Made by a program: the position numbers and the translations under genes. DNA of 36,743 bases from Triangularia verruculosa (lineage: Eukaryota > Ascomycota > Sordariomycetes > Sordariales > Podosporaceae), in the NCBI GenBank assembly GCA_033296885.1, contig MU864076.1, positions 1-36,743 of the forward strand. Reading direction: 5' to 3'. This document shows positions 21,939 through 28,914 of the stretch, piece after piece. Within the stretch, counting starts at the first letter, position 1; every line of letters starts with the position of its first letter. The notes under the pieces are model-generated. The model searched no databases. It was not told the origin of the DNA and saw only the letters and a list, made by a program, of their open reading frames with translations.

Positions 21939-22255
21939 TATGACGAACCCCTGATCAGAACCTCTGAAAGGGATACTGGGTTAAAGGCTGCTTCTGAATA
22001 TCGGTTCGGTGTAGCTAAAAGGTACACAATAAGACCAATTGTCTCTCGTAAGTGCTTAGTCCTAGAACTCACGATGTAAATTACATACTACGGAATTATC
22101 TACACTGGCCAGTTCCTCCGTATATATATATCATAGGACCGAGGACCGTTCCGAACTCACCGGTCCACGGTAGGGACCGAGGACTGTGTACTCCGCCCCG
22201 GTCCCTCGGTCCACTCCTGATTGGTTCCTAATAATAGGATGTAAGCGCTCCTGAG
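21939..22255 (-). repeat. Solo LTR of the same family, third U3 type
   Basis: Matches the family from TATGACGAACCCCTG through the CCTCCGTATATATA block at about 22110-22126, then diverges. Its U3 is built of GGACCGAGG and CCTCGGTCC inverted motifs (22138-22212). The CTCCTGATTGGTTCCTAATAAT stretch aligns again with the other LTRs. The right end is not clear and no target duplication was found. Confidence 0.7.
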
Positions 22256-23623
22256 CTTTACTAGCTCAGCTTCCTAAGGCCTACAATTATCCCTAAGGTA
22301 AGAGCTTATCCGTAAACACCTCCTAGTTACCCGCCTCCACAGCCTCGATCAAGTCTAATAAAAGCTGGAACGATCATCGATATATGCATTAAGCGAAGCC
22401 TTCAGCTCGGTCTAAAGAAACGATTTAAGGACCTAGGAATTACTTGGGATAGTGGGCAGCTATATGGAAGACCTTGGTACCTTATTTAGGAGTGTGGGTG
22501 GGGAGAAGGGAGGGCTATGGGGCCCGCCCAGAAGGAACTTAGATTTACATATCAATAAGGATTCTATTCCTCTCGGTATTGCCGATAACCCTGCGATTTC
22601 TGACACTTTATGGAGGGAAGAGAGCTGTTGAGTTATGATTCCACTGCCGATGTGGGAACTGACTTGCTTCTTAGCTTAGAGGCCGCGAACATTGAATATG
22701 TTAACTGGTATAGAGCAGCCAGCAGACTTCGGTGAACGCGAGAGTGGCGGAGTTAAAAATAGTCAGAGCCAAGTCAGAAGGGAGATGAAAAGCGGTAGCA
22801 GATGGCGTAAAGGTATAGCTGGAATACGAAGTAGCTGGCTAAATGCGCAGAAATATATGGGCTCCTGCTTGAAGGAGCTCCGGCTAGCGTTTGTAGAGCG
22901 CTGGCTGGCGTCTGTAAAGTGAAGGCATCGAGCGGTCTTCACTCAAAGGCAACCTTAGATGGGAACCGTTTGCAAGTTAGACGTAAAGGAGATAACCCTT
23001 AGCAAAATAGAAACAGCAACAGACAGCTAGTCTGCTACACACATTCTCGCCGTCGTAACTAGATGTTTATAATATTGCAATTCATAAGTCTCTTCTTTTG
23101 TTAAAAAGAATTGAGCAAGTTTATCTATATCTAAAGTTACAATTTTAATATAAATGGAGGTTCTAGTGGTTTAATAACAGGCTTCTAATATACATAAGGA
23201 GAAAACGGAAGTTATGATTAGTTTTGGTTGCGGTAAGTATAGCCGAGCTGTCCTTAGACCCACTTCAGCTCAGGGTGATGCTCACTACGCTCACCTTTTG
23301 CTCACCTTGTAAGACTAATACGGACTGAGCCAAAAATATTGTCAGGTGTGACTATATAGGTAGTCGGTCTCTAAAAACTTTTTTGTCTCGTCCGAGAACA
23401 GTTAGCCCAGAATCAGGCTCGCTTCACCCTCGGCTTACCTTTAGCTCACCACCGCTCACCCTACGCTCACCCTACGCTCGCCATTCTCCAAAAACGACAA
23501 CTTTACGCGATGCCCTCATATCCAAGTTTAGAGCCTCCCTTACTTATAGGGACGAAAATAGGGCCAGATAGGGAGAGTTATATTTTAGGACCCCCAAATA
23601 ACTCCTCCACTAAAATAGGGACT
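22256..23623. other. No gene identified; GCTCACC-rich patches
   Basis: About 1.4 kb without a convincing reading frame. The longest frame (22692-22922) has no start context or domain. Two patches (23279-23310 and 23417-23484) repeat GCTCACC with CTAC spacers. A small inverted repeat GCTCCT...AGGAGC lies at 22861-22880. Composition is close to average, so this part was not strongly RIP-mutated. Confidence 0.5.
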
Positions 23624-23795
23624 AAGAAACGGGCTTGCTAGCGTATTTGCTCTCCTTTTTAGGGGACTCTGAGTCGTGGTAGCCATTTTAACATGATAAA
23701 ATCTGTCACTCTCTACTTACCTACTGCACGACTTTTCTTTTTAAGAAATGGGCTCGCTAGCGTATTACTCTCTATTTTAAGGGACTCTGCGTCGC

Positions 23796-24221
23796 TGTGA
23801 CGAACCCCTGTACAGAACCTCTGAAAGGGATACTCGGTTGAAGGCAACTTCTGACAATTGGTTCGGTGCAGCTAAACAGTGCACAACAAGATGTCTCAAT
23901 GTAAACACAAGATACCGTGAATACAAGCTGTGATTGCATACTGCGGAACTGTCTATCTACACCAGCCAGTTCCTCCGTATATATAGACCTAGGGCCCCAG
24001 GTACCTCCGTACCTGGATCTATTCATTATTCCCTAGATCCTCCCGGATCTAGCTTCCAATCTCTAGATCCTTGGATCTAGCTCTAAATCGATAGATCCAT
24101 GGATCTATCTCCCAATTCCTAGATCCCCTGGCCCGTGCTATTCCCTGCCCCCACAGGCCCCACTTATCCATTCGCTCCGGTCTCCCTTGTCCCGGGGACC
24201 CCGCTTCTCTGAACCGTGACA
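23796..24221 (-). repeat. Solo LTR, fourth U3 type, with perfect GTCGC target duplication
   Basis: 426 bp, beginning TGTGACGAACCCCTG and ending GAACCGTGACA, flanked by GTCGC at 23791-23795 and 24222-24226. The first 190 bp are nearly unmutated family sequence. The U3 half is unique and holds three consecutive palindromes with AGATCC/GGATCT arms. A solo LTR with intact duplication implies LTR-LTR recombination that deleted the internal region. The low RIP damage marks it as one of the younger insertions. Confidence 0.93.
24033..24108. promoter_or_regulatory. Array of three palindromes in the U3 of the solo LTR
   Basis: CTAGATCC-TCCC-GGATCTAG (24033-24052), CTAGATCC-TT-GGATCTAG (24063-24080) and ATAGATCCATGGATCTAT (24091-24108). 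They lie upstream of the TATA block in element orientation, where regulator-binding sites of an LTR promoter would be. Role inferred from location. Confidence 0.5.
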
Positions 24222-24288
24222 GTCGCACTTATTTTGATATAAAAAAATCCGTCACTCCCTACTTACCTACTGCGCGATTTTTCTTTTT

Positions 24289-24617
24289 CTAGTTTTAGCT
24301 ATATGTTGAAATAGGTATCTCGCAGGCCTGTATGATGTAAACCTATACTGGAAGTAGTGCAGTATACCGAAATTAAAGAGGGCTTTGTTTACTGCCTACG
24401 ATAGTAGCTAAATACTGAAGGAAGATTAATTATAGGAACGGCGCCCTATAATATATAAGGTAATTACAGTAATATAGGCTTGTGAGGCACTGAAAGATGT
24501 AGTAAACCAATATATTGAATTGACTTAAAGGTTGAGAAAAATATTACAGTGAACAATTCCGAGGCAAGGCTTCTTATAGACCTTCGCTCCCCATATCGCT
24601 CCTTGAAGTTCTCTCCG
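24289..24617. other. Intervening sequence, nothing identified
   Basis: About 330 bp, moderately AT-rich. The phrase ATTACAGTAATA at 24463 also occurs in the 321-bp LTR at 24757, so a decayed relative of that LTR may be present. No gene or boundary is visible. Confidence 0.4.
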
Positions 24618-25334
24618 TGTAACGAACCCCTGTACAGAACCTCTGAAAAGGATACTCGGTTGAAGGCTACTTCTGACAATTGGTTCGGTGCAGCTAAATA
24701 GTGCACAATAAGATGTCTCAATGTAAACACAAGATACCGTGAATACAAACTGTGATTGTGACAAGGGCTGTTATTCAGGGCTTGGAACAGTAGTTCAATT
24801 ACAGTAATAATCTTCAATGGCCTTGAAGTCCATAATGAAGAAAAGAAGAAGAAGACTTGGAATAGTACAGTGGTCCTGAACGCGTATTTATCCTCCGTCA
24901 AGTGGTCCGTGCCTCAGGCCTCTGCCAAGTCCTTCAATATATCACTGAGCCAGTAGGATCCCTTTGATACCCGCCATGCCTCTGATTGACTGCTTCACTT
25001 CCATCGGTTGGCTCACAACGTGCAGGTCGGTAGCTGTTACCCCGAGCTGTGGCCTGTTGGTCCTTTGCCGTGTGACAGTGATTGCATACTACGGAACTAT
25101 CTGCAAGCTATCTAGTTCCTCCGTATATATAGACCCGTGGATCACCTAGATCACTTTTCCCAGAGGTAATCTGGATCACCTTTCCTTCCTGTGGCTTACT
25201 ACGCTCACCGTGATCCTGTCGCTCCGCTCACTGGAATCACCGTGAGCTTGTCGCTCTACTCCTGATTGGTCCGTAATGATTGGCTAGGAGCGTCCCGCGC
25301 TCCGTGCGTTAGTTCTTCATCAACGATTGTGACA
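24618..25334 (-). repeat. Solo LTR of the gypsy family, interrupted by a second LTR
   Basis: Left part 24618-24756 and right part 25083-25334 make one LTR with the same U3 type as elements 1 and 2 (GGATCACC motifs, ending CAACGATTGTGACA). The flanking 5-mers CTCCG and TCTTT do not match, so it may result from recombination between two elements or have lost one border. Confidence 0.88.
24757..25077. repeat. Solo LTR of a different family, 321 bp, nested
   Basis: Begins TGTGACAAGGGCTG, ends TTTGCCGTGTGACA, and is flanked by perfect GTGAT duplicates at 24752-24756 and 25078-25082. Sequence is unrelated to the gypsy LTRs and contains an AAGAAAAGAAGAAGAAG tract near 24838. The TG...CA ends and 5-bp duplication identify it as an LTR. 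Family (copia or gypsy) and orientation cannot be decided without the internal region. Confidence 0.85.
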
Positions 25335-25491
25335 TCTTTCGAACTTTTTGGTACGGCTCCCGAAAAATCATTCCCCCTCTTTCTTCACTCTTCCTCTCTA
25401 TTACCTTAATTTACGGGACGGCCCGCGCTATCTTTCTCTTTCTATTTTTTATATCTGTACTCCCATTGTAACTACTCCTCACTATAAGCCT
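25335..25491. other. Short pyrimidine-rich spacer
   Basis: Sequence rich in CTTTC and TCTCTTT between the LTR end and the first direct repeat. Nothing else is seen. Confidence 0.4.
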
Positions 25492-25841
25492 TTCCTTTAT
25501 AGGTTAGTCTATCCATCTACATCGTCGCTTAATTATGTCACCTTCTATTTTAAATCACGTTATAATTATATAAATAAACTATAGCGACTTAGTATAATGT
25601 AATTTGGGCTTTGGATTTTTACTTAGATTTTGCTACTATCTTATTTGTCTATTATAGAAAGAAAGTAACGATTATATATTTAAGTCACTTAGTCTACCTT
25701 AGTTCGGACCAGAGTGGGATATTATTATAATAGTGACACTCTATATCTCGGTGTATTCGATAAGTCCTATATCGTGGAGCGGGAGATGTCCATGCCAGGA
25801 CGCTGCCTCAGTGGCCCCACTGGCTATGTGCTCTGACCGGC
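25492..25841. repeat. Direct repeat copy 1 (about 350 bp), AT-shifted
   Basis: Aligns with 26505-26867 from CTATAAGCCTT through GAGCGGGAGATGTCCATGCC to GCTCTGACC. Most differences are T here against C in copy 2, or A against G, so copy 1 looks more heavily RIP-mutated. Ends are not TG...CA, and no open frame is conserved. The identity of the element is unknown. Confidence 0.8.
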
Positions 25842-26095
25842 CACAGCCTCTAGTCCCACCCTAGCGTACGAAGGCTGTGTTAAAGAGAAAGGCGCCGGCT
25901 CGTTCATGTGCATGCCGGACGTAACAGAACCGAATTCATCGGACAGGCTGACGTTGTCTCCCTGTATAAGCCATGGCCGGCGAAATTCCCGCACTTGATC
26001 TTGTTCTTCAGAGATTGGTCTGGCGTTCAATGTGGAGTCGTAGATTCTCCGCATAGAACGGAAGGAAACCTCGAATGTGGCATGCTGGATGGGCC

Positions 26096-26165
26096 ACTGA
26101 GAGATGATCACTGAGAGATGATCACTGAGAGATGATCACTGAGAGATGATCACTGAGAGATGATC
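26096..26165. repeat. Five perfect 14-bp tandem repeats
   Basis: ACTGAGAGATGATC repeated five times without mismatch. The absence of mutations, beside sequence altered by RIP, fits recent slippage expansion. Confidence 0.95.
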
Positions 26166-26208
26166 TCGGACCTGGTAAGGAATGTATTAATATTCCATAA
26201 TACAGACC

Positions 26209-26350
26209 ACCAGATGTTGACACAGTCGATGAAGCCTTGGAATAGAATGCACTGCGCGACAGGAGGCTCGTTTTAGACAACCAGATGTTGAAACAGTCGA
26301 TGCGGCCTGTGAATGGGATGCTCTGCACGACAGGAGGCTCGTCTGATGGT
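26209..26350. repeat. Two tandem 71-bp units
   Basis: Both units contain ACCAGATGTTGA(C/A)ACAGTCGATG and end CACGACAGGAGGCTCGT or a close variant. Differences are mostly transitions. Unit boundaries are 26209-26279 and 26280-26350. Confidence 0.85.
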
Positions 26351-26504
26351 AGACAACCTCGTAAAATACCTGGCTCACCACGGTGCTCTTTCCCGGGCCA
26401 AGAGACTCTGGACGGTTGTCTCCGCTTGCGCTATCCGTTAGGTTGCTGCTCACCTTGTCGCTTCTAGGTGGCATTCATGATACCATCCATACACTTGCAG
26501 CGAG

Positions 26505-26867
26505 CTATAAGCCTTACTTCTGTAGGTTGGCCTGTCCTTCCCTGTCGTCGCTCGATCATGTCGCGCTTCGTCCTAAATCGCGTCACAATTATGTAAATAA
26601 ACCATAGTAACTTGGTGCGATGCTATTCGGGCCTCGTATTTTTATTTAGGATTTTGTTACCTTCTTATTTGTCGATTACAGATTAAAACTAACGTTTATA
26701 AATTTAGGACGTCTCGCCCTCTCCAAACCGGACTAAAGTGGGACAAAATCTCGACAGCGACACCCTATATCTCGGCACGTTCGACAACTCCTATACCGTA
26801 AAGCGGGAGATGTCCATGCCCAGACGGTTCCTCAATACCCCCGGCTGGCTACGTGCTCTGACCAGCT
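26505..26867. repeat. Direct repeat copy 2 (about 360 bp)
   Basis: The GC-richer partner of 25492-25841. With copy 1 it could be a pair of LTR-like or tandemly duplicated sequences around a 660-bp centre. No target duplication was recognised at the outer edges. Confidence 0.8.
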
Positions 26868-27108
26868 ACCAGCTCTCACCACCCACCAGCCCCCACCGGC
26901 CAGTGCTATAGTCGATATCCTGTGGCGCAGAACCACACAATAGAGAGGAGGTGATGCGTAGATTTTGGATCCTCGGACGTCGAATGTTGAAGTGACCGTC
27001 CGCGGATCCCATGAAGCTTTGCTCTGACGTCAATCGGCCCGTCTTTATTAACACCTGCATGTTTCGAAGCCGTCAACACACCCTTCATTCCCTGGGCTCC
27101 TTCCTCTT
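26868..27108. other. Unique spacer, nothing identified
   Basis: About 240 bp of average composition between the second direct repeat and the minisatellite. No domain or RNA gene is seen. Confidence 0.4.
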
Positions 27109-28822
27109 GCTTACGTGACGTCCCTCACTCGCGGCCGACGCCCCGCAACGTCCTTTCCGTCGGTCTCTCCAAATTGCGGAGCGACTTTCGCCACCTCCCC
27201 CCTCGACAGCACCTTCCTCTCTGCCGTGTGGTCCGTGCAACCTGCAGACGGCTCCCTCAACCTCAGCGTCGTAGGCTCCTTCCTTTGGCTTCTGTAATGT
27301 CCCTTGCTTGCGGACGCCTCCAGCAACCTCCCCTTCGTAGGCCGCTCTTCCTCGCTTATGTAATATGCCTCAGTTGCGGACGTCTTCCTGCAACCTCCCC
27401 TCGCAGACATCTCTCTCTATCTCGCTTATGTAATCTCTATGGATTGCGGACGGCTTCCGCAAACCCCCCATTCGACGGTACCTTTTTCTCGCTCACGTGC
27501 TCCTTACTTGTGGACGGCTCCCGGAACCTTCCTTCCGACGGTACCTTCCTTGCGGACAACCTCCCGTAACCTCCCCTCTCCTGCCCTGGTCTCTCCAAGC
27601 TGGGGAGGGACCCCCGCTATCTCCTTCTCCATGGCACCTTCCTATCTGTCATGTGGTCCGTGCAACCTGCGGACGGCTTCCTCCACCTCACCGTCGTAGG
27701 CTGCTTCCTTTAGCTTACGAATGTCTCTTACTTGGTCCTCCCGCAACCCCCCTTTCGCAGCTATTTCCTTTTGGCTTATGTAATGTCCCTTGTTTGCGGA
27801 CGGCTCTCGCAACCTCCCCTTCGTAGGTACGTCCCTCTGGTTTATGTAAGGGTCCTCACTTGTGGACATCTTCTCGCAACCCCTCCCTCGACGGCAACTC
27901 TCTCTTGCTCACGTGTGGTGTGTGCTTTCTCCGGACATATTCCCGCAACCCCCTCTTGCAGCTACCTTCCTCTCGCTCACGTGCTCCTGAGTTGCGGGCA
28001 TCTTCCCGCAACCCCCCTCTCATACGCACCTCCGTCTGCCTTACGTCATATCTCTGAGTTGCGGACAGATTCCCGGAACCCCTTCCTCGCAGTCCTGTCT
28101 CTTGCTCACGTGCCCACCAGTTGCGGGCATCATCCCGCAACTCCTCCTCTGGTCGGCCCCTAACTTGCGGGCAGCATCCCGCAACCCCCCCTTCTGGTCA
28201 GCCCCTAACTTACGGGCAGCATCCCGCAAGCTCCCTCTGGTGGGCCCTTTCCTTTCGCCGGTCAAGTTGCGGGCAGCATCCCGCAACCCACTCTCGGAGG
28301 CACCTTCTTGCTCACGTGCTCCTGAGTTGCCGACAGCTTCTCGCAACCCCTTCTCGCAGGCACCTTCTCTGGCTTATGTAATGTCTCTCACTTGTGGACA
28401 TCTTCCCGTAACCCCCTCTCGCAAGCATCTCTCTCTCGCTTATGTAATGTCCTTTAGTTATTGACAGCTACCGCAACCTCCCCCTCGTAGACCTCTCTCT
28501 CTTGCTTATGTAACGTCTCTCACTTCCGGACATCTTCCCGCAATCTCCCTCTCGCACGCCTCTCTCTCGCTAACGTGCTCTATAGTTGCGGACAGCTTCC
28601 CGCAACCTCCCTCTCGCTGCCCCCTTCCTCTGGCTTACGCAACGTCTCTGACTTACGGACAGCTTCCCGCAACCCTCTCTCGCAGCCACCTTCCTCTGGC
28701 TTATGAAACGTCTCTCACTTGCGGGCAGCTTCCCGCAACCTCCCTCTCACACGCACCTCCCCCTCCCTGGCTTACGTCATATCTCTCACTTGCAGACATC
28801 TTCCCGCAACGGTGGCTAGCTC
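27109..28822. repeat. Hairpin-bearing minisatellite, about 26 degenerate units of roughly 45-75 bp
   Basis: Each unit contains, in order, a GCTTATGTAATGTCTCTCAC-like or GCTCACGTGCTCC-like spacer, then an inverted repeat such as GTTGCGGG-CAGCAT-CCCGCAAC, then a C/T-rich CCTCCCTCTCGCAGGCACC-like tail. The commonest spacing is about 65 bp. It shrinks to about 45 bp near 28130-28230. The spacer often carries an ACGT core (CACGTG or TTACGTCA), which TATGTAA variants replace. It ends about 90 bp beyond the stop codon of the JmjC gene, so it may enter that gene's 3' untranslated region. Long frames run through it on both strands because many units are near a multiple of three. They lack domains and are not called as genes. 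Confidence 0.92.
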
Positions 28823-28914
28823 GGATTGCGACAAAGCTTCAAGCTGGACGGCTGTTCGGCAGAGGACGCCTTGGCTTTGTGTAGCTGTACGATTCCTCAA
28901 ATTTCTGTGTTTCA

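Larger units (their letters stand above)
23624..24288. repeat. Two-unit tandem repeat (about 119 bp), second unit split by a solo LTR
   Basis: Unit 1 is 23624-23742. Unit 2 is 23743-23795, resuming at 24227-24288 after the LTR at 23796-24221. Shared blocks are GGGCT(T/C)GCTAGCGTATT, GGGACTCTG(A/C)GTCG, GTCACTC(T/C)CTACTTACC and CTACTGC(A/G)CGA(C/T)TTTTCTTT. Identity is roughly 80 percent by eye. Origin unknown. Confidence 0.8.
25842..26504. other. Segment between the two direct repeats
   Basis: GC-balanced sequence holding a 5 x 14-bp repeat and a 2 x 71-bp repeat. A minus-strand frame (25824-26111; IYDSTLNARPISEEQDQVRE, MHMNEPAPFSLTQ) has an ATG but no recognised domain, and its low-complexity 14-bp neighbour makes me doubt it is a gene. 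Confidence 0.4.

Noticed and set aside
22692..22922. A 76-codon plus-strand frame.
   Set aside because: It opens at TTG, and there is no family resemblance or start context.
23279..23484. Telomere-like or subtelomeric repeat from GCTCACC motifs.
   Set aside because: No TTAGGG/CCCTAA run is present and the spacing is irregular.
27115..28464. Several overlapping open frames of 60-143 codons on both strands.
   Set aside because: They arise because many minisatellite units are close to a multiple of three bases; the repeats vary freely and no start context or domain is seen.
27109..28822. Possible CRISPR array.
   Set aside because: Repeats are degenerate, the spacers are themselves repeated, and the window is eukaryotic.
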